From the NCBI RefSeq assembly GCF_026013365.1, contig NZ_JAPDOE010000012.1, positions 62,001-126,000 of the forward strand: DNA of 64,000 bases, written 5' to 3'. Of this stretch, positions 8,139-16,937 are shown piece after piece. The translations under genes were made by a program, and so were the position numbers. The DNA comes from Paenibacillus sp. LS1 (GTDB lineage Bacteria > Bacillota > Bacilli > Paenibacillales > Paenibacillaceae). The notes under the pieces were generated by a model. It did no database searches, was not told the DNA's origin, and saw only the letters and a program-made list of their open reading frames with translations. How positions within the stretch are numbered: position 1 is the stretch's first letter; the number at the start of each line of letters is the position of its first letter.

Positions 8139-9119
8139 TTACTCACCTTTCACTTTTTCGCCATACTGACGAACGATCTCGAACTTGCTATCATCGGACT
8201 CTACATAACCTTCATGCGTATAGATCTCTTTGATGATCTGGTGACCTTCAGTATCTTTACCGATATCGATGAAGGCTTGTTTGATCTTCGCAGTCCAATC
8301 TGCATTCATGTCAGTACGAACAGCAATGGTATCGTTAGGAATAGGCTCAGTGAACGCCAGTACACGTGTATCTTCAAATACAGTTGGATAGTCTTTCGCT
8401 ACCGTATTGCGGGCATCTTGGAAAATAGCTGCCGCGTCAACGTCACCGTTCAATACAGCGATAACACCTTGGTCATGACCTTTCAATGTTACAGGTGTTA
8501 CATCTTTCAATGGGTCAATACCTCTGTCCAGCAACAGACCTGCCGGCCATACAAAACCTGCGGAAGACGTTACGTTTTGGTAAGCGACTTTTTTACCTTT
8601 AAGTTCTTCGATGGATTGAATCGGCGAATCTTTTTTCACAATGAACATGGATTTATAGGAATCCGCCAACTCTTCGGTTGGAGCACCTGTCTCATCATTT
8701 ACACCAAAACGTTGTGCTTGCAAAATAACTTGTGCAGCGCCTTTTTCTTTAGCCAGTACATAAGCTGTCGGAGGCAAGAAACCTACGTCTACTTTGTTGG
8801 AAGCCATTGCTTCAATAATTGTGTTATAGTCCGTGGATACGCTGACTTTTACCGGAATGCCCAGTTTGTCACCAAGCAACTTCTCAAGCGGTTTCGCTTT
8901 GGCTTCAAGTGTGTCTGCATTCTGGGAAGGAACGAATTGAACCGTCAGTTCAGTTGGCACATAACCTTCGACAGGTTTCTCTGTCTCTGTCGTAGACGTA
9001 CCGGATGCATTGGAACTCGTATTATCCCCGTTAGCCGAACCAGTTGTACTACTAGACCCACAAGCACTCAGAAACATAACCAAAATCAACAATGGTAAAA
9101 ATAAAGCAGACTTCTTCAA
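8139..9119 (-). CDS. phnD: PhnD-type phosphate/phosphite/phosphonate-binding lipoprotein
   Basis: A 326-residue extracellular solute-binding lipoprotein. A lipoprotein signal peptide ends in the lipobox LSAC, followed by a Ser/Thr/Gly-rich tether. The mature domain has the PhnD-family features LTVQFVPSQNADTLEAKAKP, DVGFLPPTAYVLA and LKGKKVAYQNVTSSAG. It is the first gene of the D-C-E-E operon. The start is TTG at 9119: GGAGGG lies 7 bp upstream, whereas the TTG at 9134 precedes the ribosome site. Phosphonate, phosphite or phosphate-ester uptake fits; no C-P lyase genes are in the window. Confidence 0.9.
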   Translation of the reverse strand: MKKSALFLPLLILVMFLSACGSSSTTGSANGDNTSSNASGTSTTETEKPVEGYVPTELTVQFVPSQNADTLEAKAKPLEKLLGDKLGIPVKVSVSTDYNTIIEAMASNKVDVGFLPPTAYVLAKEKGAAQVILQAQRFGVNDETGAPTEELADSYKSMFIVKKDSPIQSIEELKGKKVAYQNVTSSAGFVWPAGLLLDRGIDPLKDVTPVTLKGHDQGVIAVLNGDVDAAAIFQDARNTVAKDYPTVFEDTRVLAFTEPIPNDTIAVRTDMNADWTAKIKQAFIDIGKDTEGHQIIKEIYTHEGYVESDDSKFEIVRQYGEKVKGE

Positions 9120-9282
9120 ACGAACACCCTCCAAAGAATTTCTATTTTTCAGTACTTATCTACTATAGTTGCCAAATATTAGCGCGATGTGAAACGGAAT
9201 TTGGAGTTTTGTAAAGTTTCCTGTCAGGCTGTCAGCAGGTCTTGTATCTGTTAGAATAGGCTCATTATGGTTGAAGATATAG

Positions 9283-9345
9283 GAAGAACATCGGAGATAA
9301 AGGCATAACCTTCGGTTCTTCAGCCTATACTGTCTTCTCCGTTTT
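9283..9345 (+). promoter_or_regulatory. Structured 5' leader with two competing hairpins
   Basis: One fold pairs CGGAGA (9292-9297) with TCTCCG (9336-9341) and AGGC (9301-9304) with GCCT (9323-9326) around a C-TTCG-G tetraloop, then runs into TTTT. A mutually exclusive pairing joins GAAGAAC (9283-9289) to GTTCTTC (9315-9321). This layout resembles an attenuator or riboswitch expression platform ahead of the nucleotidase gene. It matches no riboswitch class I recognise. Confidence 0.4.
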
Positions 9346-9392
9346 ATGGTAATTCCATAGTTCTGAACTTATATATTAGAGGAGATTGTAAA

Positions 9393-10997
9393 ATGACATC
9401 CACAAACCATACGGCAAGCTTCGACATCCTGTTCACCAGTGATCTGCACGGGGCCATCCGACCCATTCATTACAATACTAATGCATACCGCCCGGCCGGA
9501 CTTGCCCTGCTCGCTTCCCTGATTCGTAAGGAACGCGAACGTTCACCTGAACTGATGCTGGTGGATAACGGGGATCTGCTGCAAGGAGCACCCTTGGCCG
9601 CTTATGCAGCTTCACAGGTTTCCATAAACGAAGTACATCCATTCATAACCGTTCTGAATGAACTGGGCTATGATGCAGCAGTTATGGGCAATCACGAATT
9701 CAACTATGGTCAGGCCTTATTACGCGGAGCCGTTGAAGCTTCCAACTTCCCTTGGCTGTCTGCCAATATTGTAAAAGATGAGCATCCGGACGCACCTGCC
9801 TTCGGTCCTCCATATCTAATCAAAACCCTATCTTCTGGCGTCAAAATCGCCCTATTGGGCGCAACCACGCACTACATACCGAACTGGGAGCACCCGAAGA
9901 ATATTGAGGGTTTACAGTTCCTTGATGCCATGGAGACCATCCGTACATGGGTTAGCTATATACGCGAGCATGAGCAACCAGATGTAATGGTTGTGAGTTA
10001 TCATGGGGGATTTGAGAGTGATCTGGAGACAGGAGAGCCTGCCGAACGGTTAACTGGAGAAAATCAAGGCTATGCCATCTGCCGGGACATCGAAGGCATC
10101 GATGTGCTGCTTACCGGACATCAACATCGTCAGCTTACCGCTAATATTCATGGCGTAACCGTCATTCAGCCAGGATTCAGTGGAAATGGTGCGGGACATG
10201 TATCTGTTCAGTTGGAACAATCATCGGGCGGGAAGTGGCGGATTACCGATAAGAAGGCTCGGTTGTTGCTTCTGGATGAACATAGTGGTGTTGAACCTGA
10301 TGCTACGGTCTTGAAACTTACGGATGAGGTTGAAATTGAGGCACAAGCATGGCTTGATCAACCCATTGGCGAGGTGGCCGGGGATTTATCCATCACCAAT
10401 GCTACGTCCCTTCGGCTCAAGGCACATCCGTTCATTGCTTTTGTACATCAAGTGCAGATGGAAGCGACCGGGGCAGAACTGTCCAATACAGCGATGCTGA
10501 GTGAAGAAGCTCGTGGTTTCGGATGCCACATCACCGTTCGAGACGTGTTATCCAACTTCATCTATCCCAACACGCTGACGGTGCTGGAGCTGAGTGGTCG
10601 GGATATCCGAGAAGCGCTGGAACAAACGGCTCGTTACTTTGTAGTGAATGCTTCTGGTGAAGTTGCCGTGAATCCGGCCTATATGGAGCCCAAACCTCAG
10701 CATTATAATTATGATATGTGGGCTGGCCTAGAGTACGAATTAGATATCTCCCAACCTGTCGGCAGTCGAGTTGTGAAGTTGGAACGTGAAGGCAAACCCA
10801 TGGATATGGATGGCAGTTACTCTGTAGTAATGAACAGCTACCGTGCTGCTGGCGGCGGGGATTATGCGATGTATCCGGGCAAAAAGGTGCTGCACGAGGG
10901 TGCTACAGATATGGCCGCACTGGTGGAGGATTATATTCGCAGACACCAGCCGTTAACGGTGGAGCAGGCGGACAACTGGACAGTTGTTGGCAGTTAA
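9393..10997 (+). CDS. Bifunctional metallophosphatase / 5'-nucleotidase
   Basis: A 534-residue calcineurin-like phosphoesterase plus 5'-nucleotidase C-terminal domain (UshA/YfkN type). Metal-binding motifs are all present: DLHG near residue 17, DNGDLLQG near 58, MGNHEFNYG near 92, SYHGGFE near 205 and GHQHRQ near 243. The C-terminal substrate domain follows (~320-520; FGCHITVRDVLSNFIYPN, YNYDMWAGLEYELDIS, NSYRAAGGGDYAMYP). No signal peptide is visible, so the mature protein appears cytoplasmic, unlike UshA. RBS GAGGAGA precedes the ATG. It is divergent from the Phn-type importer, suggesting shared phosphorus scavenging. Confidence 0.92.
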   Translation: MTSTNHTASFDILFTSDLHGAIRPIHYNTNAYRPAGLALLASLIRKERERSPELMLVDNGDLLQGAPLAAYAASQVSINEVHPFITVLNELGYDAAVMGNHEFNYGQALLRGAVEASNFPWLSANIVKDEHPDAPAFGPPYLIKTLSSGVKIALLGATTHYIPNWEHPKNIEGLQFLDAMETIRTWVSYIREHEQPDVMVVSYHGGFESDLETGEPAERLTGENQGYAICRDIEGIDVLLTGHQHRQLTANIHGVTVIQPGFSGNGAGHVSVQLEQSSGGKWRITDKKARLLLLDEHSGVEPDATVLKLTDEVEIEAQAWLDQPIGEVAGDLSITNATSLRLKAHPFIAFVHQVQMEATGAELSNTAMLSEEARGFGCHITVRDVLSNFIYPNTLTVLELSGRDIREALEQTARYFVVNASGEVAVNPAYMEPKPQHYNYDMWAGLEYELDISQPVGSRVVKLEREGKPMDMDGSYSVVMNSYRAAGGGDYAMYPGKKVLHEGATDMAALVEDYIRRHQPLTVEQADNWTVVGS

Positions 10998-11002
10998 ATG
11001 AG

Positions 11003-11036
11003 AAAGAGCAGATCCTGTGATCAGGATCTGCTCTTT
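11003..11036 (+). terminator. Perfect terminator hairpin after the nucleotidase gene
   Basis: A 15-bp perfect stem (AAAGAGCAGATCCTG with its complement) with a TGAT loop and a T-rich tail. Confidence 0.9.
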
Positions 11037-11200
11037 ATTTTAAACCTATAACTTCTTATAGAAACGTAATGTACCTGACTTCAGACCTCGTATTTTCAAT
11101 ACCTATTAGAACTGAACTGACCATTAGCTTAAAGAAAAAGCAACCACTTGGTTGAACGGCTGCTTACTTGTTCTTATTGAATTGTCCTGTCCTCGTCCCG

Positions 11201-11536
11201 TTATCCGATATATTGAAGGATTAACTGATATAACGCTATGGAAAATCCTAAGATACTCGCTTTCATTTTAGATGGATGATTTCTTTCGCTGCGAATCAAA
11301 TAAAAGAAAACCACAATAAACCCTGCAGGGATCCATAGCTCAAAGATACCATCTTTTGTACTTTGAGAATAAATTGGAGTAATGAAAGTACTAATCAAAA
11401 AGTAAAAGAAAACCGTAAAACGTCTTGTTTCTAATTGCTTGCTCCACCTTACCAGAAAGAAAAGAATAATAATTGCGATAATCGTAATGTGTACAGGGGG
11501 GAGAAGAATAGAAACATTCCCAAATTTGAATTCCAT
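11201..11536 (-). CDS. Small integral membrane protein, unknown
   Basis: About 111 residues with four likely membrane segments (VHITIIAIIILFFLV, FTVFFYFLISTFIT, LWIPAGFIVVFFYLI, ILGFSIALYQLILQY) and basic connecting loops. The start at 11536 is chosen for the GGAGGG 9 bp upstream; the longer reading frame to 11587 has no ribosome site. It follows a doubtful 43-codon frame on the same strand, and a weak hairpin near 11131-11170 follows. Family not recognised. Confidence 0.7.
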   Translation of the reverse strand: MEFKFGNVSILLPPVHITIIAIIILFFLVRWSKQLETRRFTVFFYFLISTFITPIYSQSTKDGIFELWIPAGFIVVFFYLIRSERNHPSKMKASILGFSIALYQLILQYIG

Positions 11537-11605
11537 TCCACATTGCCCTCCTCTCTTATTATGCATAACTTGCCTGACTATAGGCATACGTGTATAAATT
11601 CATTC

Positions 11606-11737
11606 TCATTCTTCAAAACCGCTAGCAACCTCCCAAAAACAACCCATTCCATTATATCCATATTTTAATACATCGTCATAGTTTAATTTCCAATGTTTCT
11701 CAATTAAATATGCAAAAAGAGCAGAAGTGAGGAGCAT
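11606..11737 (-). CDS. Possible 43-residue small protein
   Basis: A short frame with natural-looking composition (IEKHWKLNYDDVLKYGYNG) and GAGGG 5 bp before an ATG at 11737. Its first codons lie inside the terminator hairpin of the ABC exporter operon, so the RBS and start would be sequestered in RNA. It could be a readthrough-dependent small gene or a chance frame. No family recognised. Confidence 0.3.
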   Translation of the reverse strand: MLLTSALFAYLIEKHWKLNYDDVLKYGYNGMGCFWEVASGFEE

Positions 11738-11761
11738 CAATCCCTCATCCCTGCTCTTTTT
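11714..11761 (-). terminator. Terminator of the ABC exporter operon
   Basis: AAAAAGAGCAG and CTGCTCTTTTT form a perfect 11-bp outer stem with further pairing (GTGAGG with CCTCAT) inside. T runs exist on both strands, so it can act in both directions. Confidence 0.8.
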
Positions 11762-11807
11762 CATAACTACAAGCTTTCTAATACATGTCACTTATTATCC
11801 AAAATGA

Positions 11808-13646
11808 CTACTGCGCTTTCTTACGCAGCTGACTGTAATACAACTCGCTGTAGAAACCGCCTTGTTCCAACAAAGCATCATGCGAGCCTTGCTCCAACAG
11901 ATGACCATCCTTCAGTACCAAAATCCGATCAGCCTGGCGAATCGTGTTGAGCCTGTGGGCAATGACAAAGCTGGTACGTCCCTGCATCAGACGTTGTAGC
12001 CCTTCCTGGATTTTGATCTCTGTGACGGTATCAATACTGCTGGTCGCCTCGTCCAATACGAGTATAGAAGGGTCGGCCAGAATTGCCCGGGCAATGGCGA
12101 GCAATTGCTTCTGTCCCTGACTAATGCCACTTCCGTCGGCTTGCAGCACTTTGTCATACCCATCCTTCATACGCACGATGAAGGAATGGGCATTCGCCAG
12201 CCGGGAGGCTGCTTCCACTTCTTCATCCGTCGCGTCCAGACGGCCAAAACGAATATTTTCCCGAATCGTGCCCTGAAAAAGAAATGAATCCTGAAGCACA
12301 AATGCCATATGTGACCGTAGATTCTCACGCCGAATGGTGGTCATATCACGACCATCTACCGTTAATGTGCCACCCGTCGGATCATAGAAGCGGGATAATA
12401 ACTGGATCAGTGTCGTTTTCCCCGCTCCGGTCGGTCCTACAAGAGCAATCATCTCACCCGGTTTGGCTTCGAAGCTGATCTCATGCAAAATGTTACGTCC
12501 TTCATCGTATCCAAAGGATACTTTGTCGAAGCGAACGGCTCCCTCTACCTTATCCAGAGATACCGCTGCCCCTTCATCCTTCGCTTCCTCATCTTCGTCC
12601 AGCACCTCGAATACACGCTCAGCCCCCGCAATCGCGGACAATAACGTATTCCACTGGTTCGCCAGATCATTCAGCGGACGAGTGAATTGGCGAGCATATT
12701 CCACAAAGATAATAATCACCCCGACCGTAACCGAACCCTGAATCGCCAGAATACCACCGATGCCCGCTACAATCGCAAAGCTCAGGTTATTCAATCCATT
12801 CATCAGTTTCGGAATAAAACCAGAGATCGTCTGTGCCCAGAAACCGGAAATCCGGATGCGGGTATTTCGTTCCTCAAAACCTCGAATCACCCGCTCCTCT
12901 TGGGAAAATGCCTTAATGATCCGCTGACCGGATAACGTCTCTTCGATATAACCGTTGAGTTCACCCAGATTGCGCTGCCGTTCCTTGAAGAGCGGTCCGG
13001 TTCTGCGCGTAATCCAACGCATGCCGATGGCCATCAAAGGCACGACGATAAAGGTAAGCAGGGTCAGCAGTGGGCTGAGCCAGAGCATGACGCCAAACGT
13101 TCCGAGAAGCGTTAACACACTCGAAAAAATCTGGATGGCCGAGCTGTTCAGCGTACCGCTGACATTCTCAATATCATTGGTCACCCGACTCATAATCTCA
13201 CCCTGCTGGCGTTTACCGAAGAATGGAATCGGCAATTTGTGCAGATGGGAGAATAGATCATACCGCATGCGGTACACCGTTTCCTGTGCAATTTCAATCA
13301 TCCATATGTTCTGGAGCCAGGATGTGAGCGAGAATAAGACGTAAACTGCCGTTAATCCAATCAGAAACCGGGTCCAGCTTGAGCCGGCTTCACCCGCAAT
13401 GAAATCATCCACAGCCACCCCCACCATATAGGGGCCAAGCAAAGCGAGTGCGGAGCTGGCAAACACCATCAACAGCACCATGGACAGCTTGACCTTACGT
13501 CTTGCCAGATAGGTCCAGATTCGGCCTAATGTACCTGACCAGTTCTTCGCTCGTGCCTTGGGTTTGCGGCCACCACCTGACCGTAGCGTCTCAGGATCAA
13601 TCGGCGGCGGTGGCTGACGGAAAGGCTCAATGAATGCTTTGAACAT
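11808..13646 (-). CDS. ABC exporter half-transporter, canonical-site subunit (YfiC/TM288 type)
   Basis: A 612-residue half-transporter. The N-terminal six-helix exporter domain covers about residues 50-330 and the nucleotide-binding domain 350-600. Walker A is GPTGAGKTT, Walker B with a proper catalytic glutamate is SILVLDEATSS and the switch histidine is in VIAHRLNT. The signature is degenerate, ISQGQKQ where LSGGQ is expected, exactly as in the partner arrangement of heterodimeric exporters such as TM287/288 and LmrCD. The start at 13646 follows GGGGAGG and overlaps the upstream gene by 20 bp. Drug or lipid export is likely; the substrate is unknown. Confidence 0.92.
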   Translation of the reverse strand: MFKAFIEPFRQPPPPIDPETLRSGGGRKPKARAKNWSGTLGRIWTYLARRKVKLSMVLLMVFASSALALLGPYMVGVAVDDFIAGEAGSSWTRFLIGLTAVYVLFSLTSWLQNIWMIEIAQETVYRMRYDLFSHLHKLPIPFFGKRQQGEIMSRVTNDIENVSGTLNSSAIQIFSSVLTLLGTFGVMLWLSPLLTLLTFIVVPLMAIGMRWITRRTGPLFKERQRNLGELNGYIEETLSGQRIIKAFSQEERVIRGFEERNTRIRISGFWAQTISGFIPKLMNGLNNLSFAIVAGIGGILAIQGSVTVGVIIIFVEYARQFTRPLNDLANQWNTLLSAIAGAERVFEVLDEDEEAKDEGAAVSLDKVEGAVRFDKVSFGYDEGRNILHEISFEAKPGEMIALVGPTGAGKTTLIQLLSRFYDPTGGTLTVDGRDMTTIRRENLRSHMAFVLQDSFLFQGTIRENIRFGRLDATDEEVEAASRLANAHSFIVRMKDGYDKVLQADGSGISQGQKQLLAIARAILADPSILVLDEATSSIDTVTEIKIQEGLQRLMQGRTSFVIAHRLNTIRQADRILVLKDGHLLEQGSHDALLEQGGFYSELYYSQLRKKAQ

Positions 13647-15435
13647 GCTGTGCGCCCTCCCCGTATTGTGATTCATGAATTCGACGATACAGCTCTGACG
13701 ATTCCATCAGGTCTTCATGTTTTCCCTGCCCAATGAGTTGTCCATCATCGAGCAGCAGAATCAGGTCCGCCGAAGTGGTCGAACTGATCTTCTGGGTGAT
13801 GATAAACGTGGTACACGACAATTCTTCCAGTGCATCCAGCAGCCTGCCTTCTGTGGCTACATCTAGCGCACTCGTGCTATCGTCCAGAATCAGAATTCTC
13901 GGCCTACGTACCAGTGCTCGTGCAATGGAAAGTCGCTGCTTCTGTCCACCTGAGAGATTAACTCCCCGTTGACCCAGCAATGTATCATAACCGTTTGGTA
14001 AATTCTCAATCGTTTCATGGATCTGCGCGCGCTTCGCGGCTTCCACGATCTCATCTAAGGTAGCATCTTCCCGACCCCAGGCAATATTCTCCCGCACGGA
14101 ACCGGTAAACAGGATGACCTCTTGCGGCACATAACCAATCGCCCCACGCAGCATGGACAGATCCAGCTCTGCTGCATCGGTACCATCAATCCGTACCATT
14201 CCTTGATCCTCTGTGTATAAGCGTGGAATGAGCTGCACCAATGAAGACTTGCCTGAGCCTGTTGCTCCCATAATGGCAATACGCTCCCCCGCTTTTGCAG
14301 TGAATGTGATGTTATCCAATACTGTAATTTCACTATTCGGATAACTGAAGCCTACACTACGGAATTCAACCGCTCCCTGCACCGTGCGCTGTTTCTTCGC
14401 CGTGTATGAAGATTGCGGAAAATGTGAAGATTTCACAGATCCAGCAGATGGTGCAGACGCTGATAATGCCTTTGTCTGTTCAGTCTCGGAAGTGTCCTCC
14501 GTATTGAATACTTCATTCAGCCGTTGCGCCGAAGCACTTGCTCTGGAGAAGGTTACCAGAATCCATGACAATGCAGACATGGCACCAATCGTGCGAAGCA
14601 GGTAGTTAATGACGGCGACCACTTCACCCACGGTCGCATTGCCAGAGGCAATGTCTACTCGCCCAAACCACAGCACGGCGATGATACAACCGTTCATCAT
14701 GAGCAGCATGAACGGCATCGTGGTCTCTGTCAGGCGTAGCGCGGAGATCGTGCCTTTCATCAGCTTGCCGCTGAATCCGGCAAAGCGTTCAATCTCGTGG
14801 CCCATACGTACGAAGACACGGATCAGCCGGATGCCTGTAAGATTCTCCTGGATGACTCCGTTGACGGCATCCAGTCTGCGCTGCACATTGCGGAACAGCA
14901 GCGCTGCCTTTTTGATCATCCACACCACAACGACGAGCAGTACAGGTACCATGACAACCAACAGCAGACCCAATCTTGGATTTACGATTACTGCCATAAT
15001 CATGCTACCAATGACCACCAGCGGTACACGTGTCATGAAGCGCAGACTCATGAAGACCGTATCCTGAACCTGGGTCACATCCCCCGTTAATCTCGTAATC
15101 AGGGACGATGTCGCGAACCGGTTGAAGACCGCATAAGAGAACGTTTGCACTTTCTCATACAGCTTCTCCCGCAAATCGTATCCGAACCCCAAACTTGCAT
15201 GAGATGCAAAGAACGAACTCGCAATTCCGGCAGCAAAAGCTACAACAGCACTGCCTACGAGCACACCGCCCCATAACCAAACGACAGATAAGTCTCCCTG
15301 CTGAATCCCGTTATCGATGATCTTGGAGATCAGATAAGGCTGAGCCAGCTCCACTGCGAGCTCAATTAACATCATGACCAAGGCTGCAATCGCGGCAACT
15401 CGGTACTTCTTCAAGTAGAACAACAGCTTGATCAT
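13627..15435 (-). CDS. ABC exporter half-transporter, degenerate-site subunit (YfiB/TM287 type)
   Basis: A 602-residue partner of the next gene. Membrane domain ~10-300, nucleotide domain ~365-590. Walker A GATGSGKSS and the signature LSGGQKQ are intact, but the catalytic glutamate after Walker B is aspartate (ILDDSTSALD) and the switch histidine is glutamine (FIITQKISS). This is the hallmark of the non-hydrolysing site in heterodimeric exporters. A Ser/Ala-rich insertion sits before the nucleotide domain (~325-360). The start at 15435 lies 7 bp after CGGAGGA; an ATG at 15441 is too close to the RBS. First gene of a two-gene operon. Confidence 0.93.
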   Translation of the reverse strand: MIKLLFYLKKYRVAAIAALVMMLIELAVELAQPYLISKIIDNGIQQGDLSVVWLWGGVLVGSAVVAFAAGIASSFFASHASLGFGYDLREKLYEKVQTFSYAVFNRFATSSLITRLTGDVTQVQDTVFMSLRFMTRVPLVVIGSMIMAVIVNPRLGLLLVVMVPVLLVVVVWMIKKAALLFRNVQRRLDAVNGVIQENLTGIRLIRVFVRMGHEIERFAGFSGKLMKGTISALRLTETTMPFMLLMMNGCIIAVLWFGRVDIASGNATVGEVVAVINYLLRTIGAMSALSWILVTFSRASASAQRLNEVFNTEDTSETEQTKALSASAPSAGSVKSSHFPQSSYTAKKQRTVQGAVEFRSVGFSYPNSEITVLDNITFTAKAGERIAIMGATGSGKSSLVQLIPRLYTEDQGMVRIDGTDAAELDLSMLRGAIGYVPQEVILFTGSVRENIAWGREDATLDEIVEAAKRAQIHETIENLPNGYDTLLGQRGVNLSGGQKQRLSIARALVRRPRILILDDSTSALDVATEGRLLDALEELSCTTFIITQKISSTTSADLILLLDDGQLIGQGKHEDLMESSELYRRIHESQYGEGAQHVQSIH

Positions 15436-15540
15436 AAGCATTCCTCCGGCTCGGAGCACCCTAAACCGACGACACGTTCCAGCTCAGAGCCTCCATTAGA
15501 CATGTTGTTTTCTCCACTGCGTCCAATATGTAATCATTTC

Positions 15541-15563
15541 TATGTACACATATGGTTATTATA
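15541..15563 (-). promoter_or_regulatory. Candidate -10 and palindromic operator for the ABC exporter operon
   Basis: Reading the minus strand, a perfect TATAAT (15563-15558) is followed by the palindrome TATGTGTACATA (15552-15541), placing the palindrome around the transcription start. That is where a TetR/MarR/GntR-type repressor would block transcription. No strong -35 was found and no regulator gene is adjacent. Confidence 0.4.
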
Positions 15564-15640
15564 GCGTATTTTACAATCCCGCTTCTATTCTTATTACCCT
15601 ACTTTTCCCAATACAATATACTTCTCATCATTTTGGCAGC

Positions 15641-15724
15641 AAAAAAAGAAAGGTCTCCCTTCCATACAACACATAGAACCCCGGCCACCGATCGTCCCGG
15701 CAGTTAGGGTTCTATATAAGACCT
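15641..15724 (-). terminator. Large nested terminator of the lipoprotein gene
   Basis: Nested arms AGGTCT/AGACCT (15651-15656, 15719-15724) and TAGAACCC/GGGTTCTA (15674-15681, 15707-15714), followed on the minus strand by a T-rich run. Confidence 0.75.
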
Positions 15725-15771
15725 CAGCAGATATATAATTCGTTCACTCATTCAAATTCTATTCAATACTA

Positions 15772-16671
15772 CTATTTCTTTCCGTAAATCTCCTCTACAC
15801 GCTCTTCCTCATTCGTAGACAACAGAACATTAAGAAATCCCATCGCATTATTGGCATCGGTCCTCGTCGTCTTATACATCTCGGCAAATGCCGCTTCATC
15901 CTGCTCCGGGTCCATTGCAGCAAGCTTGCCCCACGACGTGCGGGCCTTGTCGTATAGAGTACTCAACGTGATGTCACGCGGATGCTGTGCTACGGGTGCC
16001 ATAGATTCAAATTTCGCGGTAATGCTGAAGAAATCCTTGGAGTCATGGAACGATGTACTGCTGTAGTCCTTATTTTTCATCGCATCTTCGATAATCAACA
16101 GGCCTTCACGCGCGATAAACAGCGTTTTCACCATGGCACGTTCCAGATTGGTTGCTTCCTCCCAAGTTACATAAGATTCGTCAGGAGCTTGTACAGTTGT
16201 GAAAAAAGGAAAGGCATCATCAATCAACCGCTGCGAATCGGAATGAATCGGCACCCCCGCATTCATGTCCACAACGGCATCACTGTAGTTGGCGATATTA
16301 ATATTTTTAGAACCTTCCTCACTGACCCGACGCACGGGATGATCATTCAGAGGGATACGGATATAACCAAGCTTATCCGCATACTGTTGCTTCAACTCTT
16401 CCAATGTGGAGTCCTTTCCAATCTTGCCGTCGTCAGTGGAAGAAGATTCTGCTGTAGCTGAACCTGTCTGCTCACTACCGTTCGAACCGGTTGCTGCGGT
16501 TTCTGTTACAGCATTGGAGCTACTTGTCTCTGGTGAAGCAACTTCTGTACTGGCAGCAGACTCCGGCGATGATGATGTCTCCTTAGCTCCGCCACCACAA
16601 GCTGTCAAAAACGCCGCCAAACCGAACATGACCGTGAACGTCTTTATCGTGTAATTCCATTTCATCTTCAT
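15772..16671 (-). CDS. Lipoprotein of unknown function with Ser/Thr-rich tether
   Basis: About 299 residues. A lipoprotein signal peptide ends in FLTAC followed by GGG; residues ~25-80 are a low-complexity Ser/Thr/Ala/Glu tether suited to crossing the wall. The remaining ~210 residues are a mostly helical domain (DSTLEELKQQYADKLG, VTWEEATNLERAMVKTLF, DEAAFAEMYKTTRTDANNAM). The ATG at 16671 is chosen because GGGGAAG lies 9 bp before it. Monocistronic with its own terminator. I do not recognise the domain. Confidence 0.75.
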   Translation of the reverse strand: MKMKWNYTIKTFTVMFGLAAFLTACGGGAKETSSSPESAASTEVASPETSSSNAVTETAATGSNGSEQTGSATAESSSTDDGKIGKDSTLEELKQQYADKLGYIRIPLNDHPVRRVSEEGSKNINIANYSDAVVDMNAGVPIHSDSQRLIDDAFPFFTTVQAPDESYVTWEEATNLERAMVKTLFIAREGLLIIEDAMKNKDYSSTSFHDSKDFFSITAKFESMAPVAQHPRDITLSTLYDKARTSWGKLAAMDPEQDEAAFAEMYKTTRTDANNAMGFLNVLLSTNEEERVEEIYGKK

Positions 16672-16892
16672 CGTATGATCTTCCCCTATCGTATGTATAT
16701 TCCTGAGAACCATTAACCTCTGCTCCAAGCCTTGAACACTCACTTACAAAAATATCCTTTCGGATAACATGCTTGATTCACACAATTGGACATGGTCTAC
16801 ATTCTATCATAAGTTAAAAATCGGTTGTATACGACGATATACCTGTGTCTAAAGCCTTTTACTATGCCGCGCATTAACTACCACGGCAACAC

Positions 16893-16925
16893 AAAAACAC
16901 TGTCGTCCTTAAGGACAACAGTGTT
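16893..16925 (-). terminator. Terminator of the NERD-domain gene
   Basis: AACACTGT-c-GTCC and GGAC-a-ACAGTGTT form a long stem with a TTAA loop; on the minus strand it is followed by five T. Confidence 0.8.
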
Positions 16926-16937
16926 CGTGAAGCAAGA

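Larger units (their letters stand above)
15436..15771. other. Intergenic stretch between exporter operon and lipoprotein gene
   Basis: Contains the exporter promoter/operator candidate and the large terminator of the lipoprotein gene. No coding signal was seen. Confidence 0.5.

Noticed and set aside
8106..9098. 330-codon frame opposite phnD
   Set aside because: It is antisense to a clear binding-protein gene, has odd Cys/Phe/Arg-rich composition and no RBS.
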